The notes: generated by a model from the sequence alone, not told the origin. A DNA stretch of 64,000 bases from Liolophura sinensis (GCF_032854445.1 NC_088300.1:30301608-30365607), one strand, 5' to 3'; counted from the first letter of the stretch, positions 1 through 12,992 are shown. Numbers and translations are program-made.

Positions 1-2141
1 CTCTTTACTAATTAACACCGCTAAAACCCGACCCCCAGGGATTCTGTTAACCGGGTAAAACCGCGTGTTACGGAATTCTATGCATCGGTGTGATAAGTGC
101 AAATGTTTAACTTTGTTTTAAACACCGCGCAAGCGAAGCCCCGAAGCAAGATTAGAATTTAATTACAACTGGAAGGAAGATGAAATGAGTATGGAGTGAA
201 ACTACTCTACAGCAAACTCTTTTTTGCTTTTTATTCTTCTTGCCCATGGATTATCAAGATATCCAGAGAGCCTATCTGGCGACTGTTTCACTCATGTCAT
301 TCACTAAAGTTTATAACTATTAAGGTCGTGAACAATGTTTTATTTTCACAAACGACTTTGTTTTGTGACTTGCATTACATTACTCCACATTTGATTCAGA
401 TCACCAACAACTAAATGCACAGATTGCAAAATAATGTATTTCTAGGAGCAATCTTTTTTTTTACCTGTACTAAATGTAAACGGAAACATCAATTTCTCGT
501 CTGCGTTTGACATTGTTAAGGCTGTTATTGTTAATCTGACGTGTGTACCACGTGTCTGTTGATATGGCATTAAACCATTAAACCGTATTCTTATGTGGTA
601 TGAACTAAATGACACGCAGCTCATACAACAATGCCTTGTAACAATAATTATACAGTCAATGTGGCGTACCGGTACTTCATGAAAACGTTAGCTAAATGCC
701 AACAATGTCAACAGTCCATTAACGGTGAAGGCTAGGAACAAGGATTTACCAATTTAATCTGGTATAAAATATCAGTCAATAAGTGAAAATGCCATGTTTC
801 GATTGATTCAAAACGTTTAGCTGATATTGTTAATCCGCATAACCGTTAGTAGACACCTAATTTAAACCACATGTTTATCTTTCTTTGTGTAGTCTATTTG
901 CAAAGACGCCATTTTCCACTTTTTGTTCCCACTGCAAATAACGCGAGTAAGTTTAGGATATATATTTTTGTGAACAGGTAGAAATTAGTAAACGTCTGAA
1001 AATGTTTATCTAAAGTTGACAAAGCAAGGCAAACAAACTGAGTTTAAAATCACTGGCAACCAACACGATCGATATAGTTCATAAAATCCACCACAGAATT
1101 CATCGCATAATTGCACTTTAATCAGCCAAAGATGAAAAACAAATTAACTCAGTGAAGGTAGTTTTTATATAATTCAACTGATGGTTATGCAAATAGCCAG
1201 AGAACCGTTTCCCAGTGCTTGTTGTCCTAACGAAAAGTGGGAATGGGGATTGAGCACTCAACCCATTCACCTTTTTTGTACTCTGTAACTTTTGAGTGTC
1301 AATAAACAGCCAAAAATGGTGTGATTGCCTGTATCATGACATTCAGGTTTAAGGTTTGATCACCCATCGCCCCTTCTCCTGCTTCTTGTAACAGTTCGCC
1401 TATATGTTCGCAAAGGGGCGGGCTGCTGGTATTCTTAGTCAATCGCTCACCAGGAGATTATTTTCTCTTGATTTCCCATCCTAAAAAATCTGTGATGTAG
1501 GCAACACAATGCATTGGGATCATTAGTTTTCATGAGACTGCGGTTAGATTTGACCGATTACTGTTAAGAAAGGTTGACACTAGAGTTGCATGAAGGAGTC
1601 TCATATCGATTTTATAATACGCTGATATTACCTTATCTGTATAGAACTTATACCTATTCATAGCAATAAATATAAAGTTCGATTTCCGTACACCTTTTTT
1701 TTTTCATTTCTTGTCAAAAATTGGGTGGACCAGAACCAAACCAGGATTTAATGCATTTAATCAAACTGATTCATATTCAACAGACCATGTCTCCGTTACA
1801 TCGGATTGATGTTAAGGGTATCGATTATGGATCAATGGATCAATTATTGACTGGAGACCTCCATTAACAGATTTGAAAAACAACGAAACAACCAGATTTG
1901 AAGTCGAACACAAGATCACACTGGTCGGCAAATGTACCCGGATTTGATAGTAAATACACAAGAAATAAAATAACGACGTCTTTGATTATGGGTTGCACTA
2001 TTCAACGTTGTTCAAAAAAATAAATTTATATCTAATGAGCAGAACACCATTTGGTGTCCTAAGCTTCGGTATATCTAGTAAAAAAAACACTGGCCCATTA
2101 AAACTCTGTTTACCGTGCTCATATGTAATGTAACATAATGT
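1..2141. other. No gene recognised
   Basis: AT-leaning sequence with stop-rich reading frames and no recognisable repeat. The few open frames are under 75 codons and lack splice context. Confidence 0.6.
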
Positions 2142-2379
2142 AATTATTTATTTATTTGATTTGTGTTTTACGCCGTACTCAAGAATATTTCACTTATACG
2201 ACGGTGGACAGCATTATGGTGGTGGGGAAACCGGGCAAAGCCCGTTGAAACCCAAGACCATCCTCAGACCTTCGCACGTACGACCGGAGAGGGAGCCACC
2301 ATAAGCGACCGCATATGTGAGAGACTCCTGGGCCATTACGCTGCCCTGGCGCTCTAGCCAACTGAGCCACGGAGGCACC
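2142..2379 (-). mobile_element. SINE1, near full length
   Basis: Read on the minus strand, it starts with a tRNA-like head (CCTCCGTGGCTCAGTTGG, an A-box-like pol III promoter element), continues through the conserved body, and ends in GCGTAAAACACAAATCAAAT followed by AAATA repeats. It defines the family used for the other SINE1 calls. The B-box region of this copy is degraded. Confidence 0.85.
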
Positions 2380-2685
2380 CTATAATATATACTGTAATGA
2401 ACAGAACAACATGGCTGGCAAATGAAGCCTACGTTTTTGGTTCTGTATTTGTCATTAAGACTGCTATGTGTACTTTGAATTGTGTGTGATGTGACAGAGA
2501 CTTCGCTTTGTATTAGATGTATCGCTTTATTACTTGGTAGGAAGCCGTCAGCTATAATTAAAGTAATGCGGTCAAAGTATTTTCGGCAGTATTATTAAAC
2601 AGTTCCTTACAGCGTGTGACTAGAATATACCTTAAAGACATTGTCCACCTAATTTTTCCGCACATTTCATTTGTCAGTGTAGACT

Positions 2686-3072
2686 GTAGACAAAAAAACT
2701 GTTCATGGATACAAAAAACTAAATTAGATAAATATGTCAAGGATGTTCTCATTCGACAACAAACATAAGACTTTGGTAAAATATTTAACTTCATATAGAA
2801 TTTTATTTATTTCGACTATTTCTCCATAGATCAGAATTCCTCGCTTTTGTAAGGAGGGGAGAGGGAGGGGCAATATCACTGTCTACGACCAAGACACAAG
2901 AAACTAAATTCGTTGAATGTGTTCTTATAGGAGAACAAAGATAAGACTTTAGTGACATTTAACTTCATATAGAATTTCAATTGTTTCGAGTATCCGTAGA
3001 TCCGAATTTCGTAGATCCTAAATTCCCGCTTTTTTGTTTGGATGGAAGGAGAATGGGACAATAACACTGTGT
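2686..3072. repeat. Diverged ~190-bp tandem duplication
   Basis: 2686-2880 and 2881-3072 share ordered blocks, for example AACTTCATATAGAATTT at about 2787 and 2968, and CATAAGACTTT versus GATAAGACTTT. An otherwise unexplained local duplication. Confidence 0.6.
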
Positions 3073-3593
3073 GGGATCAGTTTTATCGTCAAATACCAAG
3101 ACCAGTAATCCTCCTTCGCCTAATAAAAGCCTTATGTCTTACGGTGTTTTCCTTAATGTTAGCGATAACCGATTTCCGAGACACATTTTCATCACCATGG
3201 TTATCAATGTTACTACAAGATGAAAGTAAACAACACATAATGTGTTCCTTACATACTATTATATTCGGCTTGGCTATCTGGAGGCAAAGAAGCTTTCATT
3301 TGATGACTTTGAGTGACTTCGTGTGTTTAGTGTCAGAAGAGATAAAGCATTATTACAAGAACTGTTATATTAGGAAACCTGGCTGTTGGATGGCGGCCCA
3401 ATGGGATATTAAAACGTTCACATCATTGATTTGCTGCATTTGATACCAGCAACGTAACACTCACAATTACCCACGTGAAACACTACTATCTGTGTGAACG
3501 TACTGATCCTAGATGTTACGTGGAGATTTCTTCTCTCCGGTTTATCACCATCCCCCACAGTAACTCGAGTGAGTCTAGACCCGTGACGTCTAA

Positions 3594-3922
3594 AGTGCTT
3601 CGGTGGCCTGATAGTTAGAGTTTCAGATCTGAAGTCAGGAGACCCGTCATCAAACCCTGGCCTGGTCAAACCAAAGACTTTTAAAATGGTGCTTGTTGCC
3701 TCTCTTGGCGCTCAGTACTGAAACGCTAGAGCAAGGAAACACAACAATCTCGGTATCATATGAGTGGGTGGTGTCATGCGTTGTTTCTTCTTGCGTGATA
3801 CTTTAGTGGCGGCAGCACTTTGGTCGCACAGACTCACACATTGCCACTAGAGAACACAGTACATGTATACGCATAGGACTGAAGAATTGCTGAGTACGAC
3901 CTAAAGTCCCGAGCATAAATAC
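3594..3922 (+). mobile_element. SINE2, old diverged copy
   Basis: It aligns along its length with the better copy at 42141: head GGTGGCCTGATAGTTAGAG, body AAAGACTTTTAAAATGG and CTTGGCGCTCAGTACTGAA, and tail GAGTACGACCTAAAGTCCC. Strongly mutated, so probably ancient. Confidence 0.65.
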
Positions 3923-3984
3923 AAACATACATAGCAGTGGCGTCAAATATTTGGCATTTAACATCATTGCATATTTTCACCTGA

Positions 3985-4072
3985 TACTACTTTGGCCATG
4001 GTGTTGGGAGTAGTGTAGTTTGTTGCTTCTTAACCACGTACATGAACAGTTAGAAAGGTTAGAAACACCACA
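3985..4072 (+). repeat. R3 interspersed repeat, fragment
   Basis: Contains GCCATGGTGTTGGGAGTAG and ACATGAACAGTTAGAA, matching the R3 copies at 12764 and 13038. Truncated and diverged. Confidence 0.4.
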
Positions 4073-5084
4073 GGTTTGAGGTAGTAATTCAGTGACTGTT
4101 AAAATTTATACTTGCAAGACACTGGACAAAACCCCTGGCTTTTTATAACCAACTGACGAATGTGTATTAAGCTGAGGAGCGACTCCAGAATGTGTGAGAT
4201 GCTGATGGAAAGTAAGTGGTCTTAAACGAACTTCATGTCAGACTAAAACAGACTTTCAGGCGATTTGGAAACGATTTAACGGTAAACATGGTAAAGTAGA
4301 TAACTACCTGAGCGTTTAACTTGAATGGATAGACATAATCATAATCATCATAATCGTTCACCCGAACTTTCGGCTATCTGGTGCATTTTTTCTCAACAAA
4401 TCTGCCATGGAGACTAAATTATCCACTAAGATCATTTGACCATATGTGAGATGTATTTCACCGTCTCACGTGCCGCTTATGTTTGATCCCGCACACTTAA
4501 ATATCTTACGACTGAGCATGTGTAGGTTTATCACGTAGAGCCCAGTAAATACTCAATAATTATTGTTTCCACACAGGCCATTATGCACTATATGAGATAT
4601 ACATCTGAAATACTTATATATGTATATCGTATTTCACAGATTTTGTTTGAACTAGCCCAAATCTTTAGGACAGCGCCCCCATAGGTCATACTCAGTATAT
4701 TTTTGATACTTTTGAGTTCTAACGTTATCCGTATACAGCTTGATACTAGAGCTACCTGGATTAGCCTGACTGCCGATCCACTATATTAACATACATGTAT
4801 ATTTAATAAATGTTTTGAACTGTTACCATCGTTTATTGCATATATGAATGCATATCTGACTGAAATTTGGCCTTTGTTTTAACTGTGAACATCAGAGATA
4901 TTCAGCTTAATACGACAGTGATCAAGCCTTGGGAAATCTACAACTAATTTTGTCGTCTTAACCATGCCAGCCAAAGCTGGATTTGAAAATCCCACCATCT
5001 CTTTGTTGAACGGACTAGTAGTCTGAACTAAAGCGGTCTATCTCGTTATTTCTCAGATTTAATTGGACGATTTTCACCGAGGCA
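4073..5084. other. No gene recognised
   Basis: No coding frame or repeat that I can support. Confidence 0.5.
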
Positions 5085-5230
5085 TTCTTTCCGAGTTTGA
5101 TCTCAGATTTCCCAACTTCGATGCGGACGCTCTAACCACTGGGCCACCGAAATACATCTGGAAAACTGTTGAGCTATGTATTATCCCTCTGTATCTCCTG
5201 TACGACGTTAAACCCCAAGCACTCACTCTG
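5085..5230. mobile_element. Rearranged SINE2: minus-strand head beside plus-strand tail
   Basis: On the minus strand 5149-5085 reads as a tRNA-like head (TCGGTGGCCCAGTGGTTAGA). Within about 50 bases, on the plus strand, 5199-5227 is the SINE2 tail GTACGACGTTAAACCCCAAG. The two ends of the same family are in opposite orientation, pointing to an inversion or two independent insertions. Confidence 0.55.
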
Positions 5231-5884
5231 TATCCCCTGAGTGCTAGGGGAATAAGGGCAATCATTTATATATTTCATTCCCAATGAAAGCTAAAATCCT
5301 TTCTTCTAACTGCATTCAGGATGAGGGAGACTTTGCCCGGATAAATGTCGATCTAATGTGCATGTATGAGCAGTTATATACGGATTTATGGGATGAATCT
5401 CCGTCAATTCAGAATTTAAGGTTGAGGGGAGGGAGGGAGATGAGGGGTGGTTTAGTGACGTAAAGTGATTATCCATGACTTATGGCCCTACGCAGCGTTC
5501 TTTGAAAGTGGCGCCACAATAAATCCTATCTATTCGAAAAGAAAAGCCTAAAATATTACGCATTCCCGAAACTTTTATAGCATTTCATTGATTACAGCTA
5601 GACAGAGAATTTTCCAATCTGCAATTTAATGAAATATTTTTTCATCTTACTCAATTCGAGTACAGCACAGTCGATATTTTTAATCTGGCTCCCAAAACTT
5701 GCCTTTCACAGATCACCGTTGTTTTGTGTCAAAAACTAAAAGTCCATTCAAATATTATGTCATCGGAAAAAATGACCAGATTTGTGTTTGCCAATATAAT
5801 AAGACCATAACGTTAGAGGCAGAGCTATACATTCCAGCATTATAATAGGAAAAGATATACAATAATTCCCGCACATATGACTAA

Positions 5885-6030
5885 TTTTCACCTATAACAC
5901 TGTTCCAAGTTTATAATTGCCACCTATAACACTGTTTATCGTTAATAGGGATTACACTTTCTGAATATTAACGATAATACTGTTACTTAATCCACTTTCT
6001 AAATGACATCTATACCTATATAACACTGTT
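5885..6030. repeat. Short direct repeats and a small hairpin
   Basis: CACCTATAACACTGTT occurs at about 5890 and 5924, with a third diverged copy near 6014. TATCGTTAAT and ATTAACGATA around 5937-5976 form a 10-bp inverted repeat. No function evident. Confidence 0.45.
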
Positions 6031-6298
6031 CCAGTTTTAAATTTCAGAATGGAATGGCTTCACTGCACTCACAATGAATAACCCGACTGTACGGCAATTT
6101 GAAAAATATTGCACATATCTGTTTCACTGAGCTTTCACAAACCCTACTCTGTCATCAGAGTGGCAACTGTTGGAATACAGCTCCTGCTGCTTTCGCATTA
6201 AGTCAAGCGGTTAGTCAGACGAAGAGTCGTGGTTCACTCTAGGCGCACCGGTTTTCCTCCAATCATAAGTCATGTAGATTTTTTTAAATAAAAATACC

Positions 6299-6479
6299 AT
6301 TATTTAGTGTATTTATTTATTTATTTATTTGACTGGTGTTTTACGCCGTACTATAAGAATATTTCATTTATACCACGGCGGTCAGCATCATGGTGGGAAA
6401 CCAGGCAGAACCCTGCGGAAATCCACCACCATCCGCAGGTTGCTGGCAAACCTTCCCACGTACGGAATTATTTAGTGTA
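6299..6479 (-). mobile_element. SINE1, 5'-truncated, with 13-bp target-site duplication
   Basis: The body (6312-6466, minus strand) lacks the tRNA head. It is flanked by exact copies of ATTATTTAGTGTA at 6299-6311 and 6467-6479, so the truncation happened at insertion, as expected from LINE-driven target-primed reverse transcription. Confidence 0.9.
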
Positions 6480-7577
6480 GTGATTAGCACCTGCAATAAA
6501 TCAATAAATAAATACCATTTAGACATTCCTTCTAATAGAATTCTCCTTGATACTTCTACAGAAGACTGACGGACCTGGCCACAGTTGAAAGCTTAAAATA
6601 AACCAATCTTGCAAAACCTTTTTGGAACGTTTTGCCCAAATTTTCTCCACACGCCAAAACCGTGCAGCATACGACAGGCATCTGTCCCGTGAAGTCCCAT
6701 TGTCACGTGCACGTGTTAGCAATAGTGTCATTTAAGTCACATACTGCCAGATGCGTGGATTAGAACACACTGTGTTTGGTGTACCATCGGTCATATTAAC
6801 TACTAACCGTACGTATAAATATGAACGTGTCTTGTCTGTCAGCTATCCACACGCGATCCAAACGTGAGATGTTATACGCGACCAAAGAGTTGTACAAGAG
6901 ACCACACTTGTACTCTGACATATGTTTGTCCATTTGTCCATCTTGGTCTCTAGCGTATTTAAATTATACACAATTAGTATATATTTAGGAATCTGTCAAT
7001 GTTTTTATTGGTAATTTTTTTTAAATAAACACACTCGACAGACTGGTATGAAACCTTAAAGAATCCCAGACAGTTCTTTTCACCCGATGTAAAGGCTGGG
7101 TTAGATCATCCGCAGTTCATACAGTTTGTGTCTACTTTTCGGTGTAGATACCGCGGAAGCAAATCCAGCACTTGTTTACTGACCATAACTGTGAACTCGG
7201 TTATCTTTCCTGACTCAGCAAGAACAGCGATTAGTTGACCTTAAAGTGGTCGAGAGGAGATTTCTTTGGGGGTGTTAATTATTGACTTAGAGACGATGAC
7301 CAATGGGAGTAAACCCGTCAGAATAACAAAAGATTGCCCGAGGGAGTCTGGCTACCAGGTACACTGAGGACGCGTTTTCCGATCTGTTTTACCGTAGTAA
7401 GTGATACCGGGGCTTTCCTGTAAGCTTACATTACACTGGCCATGGTACAAAAAGTCAATTTGTCTGTCGTTTCGTCTGGCCAGTTGTCCGAGTTGTCATC
7501 CATCAAGATGATTAAGTAATAAATATTTTATAACAGTTTCATGTGCCAAAGTTAGCTAACTATACTCTTTACAACGA

Positions 7578-7672
7578 CTGCGGATGACTGTGGATTTCGT
7601 CCGGGCTCTGTCGGCCGTCGTATAAGTAAAATATTCTCGAGTACGGTGTAAACACCAATCGAGGAAATAAAT
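7578..7672 (+). mobile_element. SINE1, 3' fragment
   Basis: Contains GCCGTCGTATAAGTAAAATA, ATTCTCGAGTACGGTGTAAA and CACCAATCGAGGAAATAAAT, the last third of the element in plus orientation. Confidence 0.75.
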
Positions 7673-7701
7673 CTTTACAAATATATATCCTGGCTTTGCG
7701 T

Positions 7702-7916
7702 TTAGCATTAAGGAGAAGTGCAACGACTAGTTGACCCGTATCAGTATAATGGGTCGGGTGGGGCAGCTTACTTGCCTTCGGTAAGTCGCCTCAGTGAAGA
7801 GCGGTGGAAAACCGTCCAGCAACAAGGTGGTACATTGCATGCACTCTAAGGACTGCTTCGTCGTCATATGACTGAAAAGTTGTTAAGTACGACATTATAC
7901 CCCAAGCACTCACGAC
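7702..7916 (+). mobile_element. SINE2, 5'-truncated
   Basis: Matches the second half of the 42141 copy: CCCGTATCAGTATAATGG, CTTACTTGCCTTCGGTAAG, then TTGTTAAGTACGACATTA and CCCCAAGCACTCAC. The tRNA-like head is missing. Confidence 0.8.
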
Positions 7917-9782
7917 CATTAAATGCGAGTGGTGAATTGAAAACACGTATTTAAAGTAGTCCATTTGCATATATAATTGTCTTAATGTATCGAGACCAAA
8001 GAGATGTCTTCTCCATGGGCAACATCCGGACTCTACATCCTTCTCATTAGCCGGAAAGACGTCGCCTGTAGGCAGTAACACATCTTGTTTTCAGCTGACG
8101 CACAGCTGGCATCCAGACTAGATTAGCATGGAAAGATCAGGCCGAAAAAAATCCTTTGAAAGATGATATTTAGCTCTTAACTGTATCACAGCACTGTTTG
8201 AAACAATGGGTGAAGAAATATTTCTTTCATCTTCACAGAAAACTGCTGGTACTGTATGCAAAAAGTTTCCCTTTATGCAGAAAGGTTAGGTTTACTGTGT
8301 TATAAATTTGTATACTTTATGAACAAAATTCTTTTAATTAACATATAATTAATATTTAAAAGTTATTAAACTGAAAATGATGGACAAAAAAACTTAATCC
8401 AAAAGAGGATTTAAGGAAGGTTTGCAAAAAACAAAAGCGCTTCAGTATTAAAATTTTAAAAAAACCCACACTAATCGAGAAGAAACAGAATATATATATC
8501 TATATAAACAGAGAAAGACTTCTTTACTGAAAATAATAATTGAGCGGCTTGTGTCCAAGCCAGTTCTGCAAATTTAATGCGAAGTGGTAAGGTAATGTTA
8601 ACTATAGGGACTACACAGTCATGCTGCTTGTAAACGGTACCACGTCAGCCAGGAAGATCTTCGTGCGAATATCGCCCAGGGGAAGAAGACACCAACACAA
8701 TTTCGCCACAACAGCGTCCATGTCAACGTTTTCCCTTATTTGCATGATCGCAAATTTAAAATTAACGTCCCCCAGGGAGGCAGCTTTTCCGCAGCTGTTC
8801 TTTGATCATTTGACACAATAACCTAAGACAGGTGACTTGTGTTTCGCCGAGTCTGACCAAGTTTACATCTGCAGCAGCGTCGTTGCTATGTATACGCTTA
8901 TGGCCCAAAAAAAAGGAAAGGAGAGATGGTAATTTGGTTGAAACATGGACTCATGATCAACACGGTGTTATTCAAACCAGTACTAGAAATCACGCCCTGG
9001 CAATTCAGGCCATTCTCTAGACGTGCACAAGTATAAATAAAAAGTAAAAAAAAGTTGTTATTCATTAGAAAACGGCCGTTCCCGATCACTTTCTAACCTC
9101 CAAAGCGATTTAAAGAAGAAAGGGCTTAAATTCGACTACAGCATTGAGAAGACAAAAAAATAAAAAGACTTATACTTCAGACTTTTTTCTGGCGATAAGT
9201 TAAGTGTATATAAGTATACATGTATTCGCGGTGTAGCGCTTATCAGGCCTCATGTCGTATTTACAGCAATTATCCCTAATCTGGAACTATTCTTCCATTT
9301 CCCTGGCCATCGCTGTAAAAAGGCAGGGTTCGACGATTACAGGCGCAGTCATAAAGACCGCCACAGATACAGGCGGGCCAGTCTGCCTTTGAATACTTGA
9401 ACTATACTCTTTTGACACATTATATATGGTGGCGAGAACATATTGTATGAGGAAATAAAAACGTCCACACTACAGACATATAAACGAAGTCGGTCAAGCA
9501 AAACACTATAAAGAGTAGCAAATGCAATTATTATTTGAAATGCCATTTTTTCAACACAGTCGAATAGATTCTTGGATCTGTCAGCTGTCAAATGATCGAC
9601 GCTTTAGCTGTAGGCGCATACCATAAAATCCATGTTTTGTGTATCATCACACAGCTGGATGATCCCCTATTCATAAAATACGTGATATGCCGGAGGTGAA
9701 GGATTCACTTTCGTATAACTATATCGGGTGGACATAAAAAATGGGTCGTACTTTGATGCTGCATTGCTCCATTATCCTTTGT
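7917..9782. other. No gene recognised
   Basis: Only short, unsupported reading frames; no repeat family seen elsewhere in the window. Confidence 0.5.
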
Positions 9783-9925
9783 TCAAACCCTTTCAAACCC
9801 GGTTTCCTTCCACCATAATGCTGGTCGCCGTCGTATAAGTGAAATATTCTTGAGTGCGGCGTAAAACACCAATCAAATAATAAATAATTCAATAAATCAA
9901 TAAATAAATCAAACCCTTTCAAACC
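9783..9925 (+). mobile_element. SINE1, 5'-truncated, with 17-bp target-site duplication
   Basis: The body (9800-9908) runs from GGTTTCCTTCCACCATAATG to a tail of AATAAAT units. The flanks TCAAACCCTTTCAAACC at 9783-9799 and 9909-9925 are identical. Confidence 0.9.
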
Positions 9926-10572
9926 TTAGAGATTCAAATGGCATGATTTTGTTAATATACTGACCAATTTTCAAGGTCATAGCTTGAGTAGTCTGTACAC
10001 AGGGTTAAAATGAAAACATAGCCTCAAAAACGCTCGTTCCAGTGACCCACATTGTAACACTTGTCAGGTGTCATGAGTAGAGCGCGCCCTGCACCTGTGT
10101 GACACGCATCAAGGACTGCTGGAAAAAATCACTCTTAAGGAGTAATTTGATCACCTTTTCAGGTTAAACAAGGTAGAACATCATTTTGAAATGTCCGGAA
10201 CATGCGTTTTTTGCCTCTGTTTTCAATTTGGTTCGATGAACAGAAATCTTAAAGGATGAAATTGAAATATGGTCTACTACCATTGGGATACTTGGGATAT
10301 AAAGGCTTTTGAGTGTGTAAATTTTTAGAAGCTGACTTAAGAGGGTTTCGGAGATATTGAGTGTCAAAGTACGGCCCATTTTATTATGCCCACCCGATTT
10401 ATTACTCAACCCATATGACTGAAGTAAGTTTCAACGTCATTTGCCTGGAGCAGGAATCCACGACATTTCCCCTAGTGTGTTCGGTGCGCGTAAAGCAGTT
10501 CAGGAGACAGTATATATAGTTCGCTTAAAATCACTTGCTTTCAGCCAGTATGACATCTTAAACATGAAAAAG

Positions 10573-10717
10573 CCGTACGTGCCAGCAACCTGCGCATGAT
10601 CGTGGGTTTCCACCGGGCTTTGCCCGGTTTCCTTCCACCATAATGCTGGCCGCCGTCGTATAAGTGAAATTCTTGAATACGGCGTGAAACACCAATTAAA
10701 TAAATAAGTAAATAAAC
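10573..10717 (+). mobile_element. SINE1, 5'-truncated
   Basis: Begins at the conserved GCCAGCAACCTGCG region and runs to CACCAATTAAATAAATAAGT. Head missing; no convincing target-site duplication. Confidence 0.85.
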
Positions 10718-10737
10718 ATTAAAGATCACAGCACAAA

Positions 10738-10850
10738 TAGCAGTGACGACAGCGTGATGCTTGGTAGATCCTCACACATAACCCGTGAAATACGGTATCT
10801 TGTCAGTTTACCTCATATAGGGTTTTGTTCTAACTGTTCATGTAAATGCT
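10738..10850 (-). repeat. R3 interspersed repeat, minus-strand copy
   Basis: The reverse complement contains GCATTTACATGAACAGTTAG, GAGGTAAACTGACAAG, CCGTATTTCACGGG and CACGCTGTCGTCACTG, in the same order as the plus copies at 12764, 13038 and 39855. Confidence 0.7.
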
Positions 10851-11538
10851 TTAATAGCAGTAGTGCACAAGCTCGCTAACAGCATGACTTAAGCCGTATT
10901 AGGTACACGAATATTCAGTGATGATAATTGCAATGTATTGTGTTCTGATCACATTTAAGGTACAAAAACATTAAATCAATGCAAAGCGACCAGGTCTCGG
11001 AGACGCTTAGTCCAGCTGAAGAATTTTGAGTTATGCTGAGCTAGTTAAAATATCCGCTGTGAAGGCGAAAAATTAAGGCCTTTACTTAAATACCAGTCAA
11101 ATAAACAAGTAAACAAACAAAAATGTCACTTGCAGGTTTAATATCAATAAACCAGCGAAACCTGTTAATAATGCTGAATATATTTGCATAAAAATACATG
11201 GATGGGTTATAAAATGGCGTAAGATCTGTCGCCTGACCGAAACACTAACACAGAAAAGACTGGGGAAAGTGGAAATTGTGCTGAAAACACCGAAACGAAA
11301 ATCGCTTTTATTTTCTGTGCCACACAGCAATGGAAATAACTTCCTTGCAAACTTCAAAGCCATCACAGGAAGGATGAAACACAACACACGGAATGGACAT
11401 ACATATCTTTTTATCTGAAAGACAAATGAAAGCTAATGGTCAACATCAAAATGAAAAATTGAGATAAAAATGTCCAATGACATCATGCCACAGTTCTGTT
11501 TCTTTTGGATACTGTACTTAAGACTTGTCTTTTTTTAA

Positions 11539-11661
11539 TGTTGTTATACTCCGTACTCAAGAACATTTCCTTTGTACGATGGCGGCCAGAATTATGATGA
11601 AAGGAAACCGGGCCTAAACCAACGACCGTTCGCATGTTGGTGGCATATCCTGTCACGTACA
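11539..11661 (-). mobile_element. SINE1, diverged 3' part
   Basis: Plus-strand text CCGTACTCAAGAACATTTCC, GATGGCGGCCAGAATTATG and AAACCGGGCCTAAACC matches the body of the family; both ends are lost. Confidence 0.75.
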
Positions 11662-12763
11662 ACGTGAAAACTAAATCAATGCATAGATATGAAGGACATA
11701 TCTATGCAGGTCGTGACAATGTACAATGAGAAAATTTAGGTCACATCTGAGTCGGACTGTGTAGGAGGAACCCCTGAAAGAAGAGAAAGACATGGGAATT
11801 CGTGAGCTTAACAGACATCTCAAAGGTCCCTCCAGCGCAATTTGCTTTAAACAACTCCATATATGTAACTCTGTCTACTTCTGTTGTTCCCGCCATTTGG
11901 GGTTAGTTCTCGGAGTAATTGCAAATGACGTGGGCATGTTTGAACTTATCACCCCAACTCATTGTAAGATCTAGTTCGAAGCCTAAAAAGGGTCTATGCC
12001 TGAGATGAAAAGGTATTGCGGTACTATGAACATCAGGAAGCCATATCACGAAGAGTAATTACATCAAAATGAAAGTACCGTACTGCCTTATGTATTATAT
12101 GTAAGTGCCTATGGTACGCACGCAGTACTTCAGTAGCGCTCAGGATATGGCGTACAATGATCGTGACAACTACACATTGTGCAAAATGGTTGAATTTAAT
12201 TATACAGTCTGCAACCAATGCTAGTCTGGAAATAGTCCAGAAATTCCCCATCACAATACTTATTATATAGGGTTGGCCAGGGATGCTTACATACTACATT
12301 TAAATATTAAAACAAACTGGGGTAATTTTAGGAACAACGGGAATAGTGCGACCGAATGTGACGTGTATTCAGGTTTAGGTTTCATAAGCTCTTTCGAAGT
12401 CATATTGTCATATTAAGTCAGGTTAATAAATCGTGAAGTACAAATAGCAACGACCATGCAAATAATATAAAGATTCATTGGATGGTTTGAAAACGTTGTG
12501 GGCGTTTTCCGCTTTGCTGAAATACTTTGTTTGGTTCACCATTCTGGGTAAGTTAGTAATTAACACTAACTTACGCCATAAATTGCGAGTGCTTAAAAAG
12601 CCAAACGCAGAACAGGTAAGAGTTCAAATCGTGGTTGGTGCACTGTTCTACAGTAAAAGATCAGTGTGCAGATTTTAAAGATTCTGGGGCAAAGCGTTTC
12701 ATTTGTGGCCGTGTTTGAATATTTGACTTAAGGCGTTTGATAAATACGGGCCCAGAACTGCAG
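11662..12763. other. No gene recognised
   Basis: No supportable exon. A B-box-like GAGTTCAAATCGTGG near 12612 may be the remnant of a tRNA-derived element, but no other part of it is visible. Confidence 0.45.
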
Positions 12764-12992
12764 TGGTCTTGAGCCATGGTGCTAGGGGGCGTGCAAATTG
12801 CTACTATATATGCATTTACATGAACAGATGGAATAAAATCCTGACTGAGGTAAACTGACAAGAGGCCGTATTTGGCCGGCTGTTTGTGACGGTTTGCCAG
12901 CTATTACACTGTCGTCGCTACTCTGGATTTATTCACTATGCTGTACGTCTTTTGTGGTATTGTATTTTGAGAAATTCTAGACCAGTGACGTC
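12764..12992 (+). repeat. R3 interspersed repeat
   Basis: Clearest copy of a family present at least six times in this window. It runs from GAGCCATGGTGCTAGGGGG through TTTACATGAACAGATGGAAT, GAGGTAAACTGACAAGAGGC and ACACTGTCGTCGCTACTC to TTCTAGACCAGTGACGTC. No open frame is kept among copies and I see no pol III boxes, so the element class is unknown. Confidence 0.75.

Noticed and set aside
3042-3443. 133-codon ATG open frame on the plus strand
   Set aside because: By a rough stop-codon estimate, one or two frames this long are expected by chance in 64 kb. No domain, splice sites or repeat coding signal.
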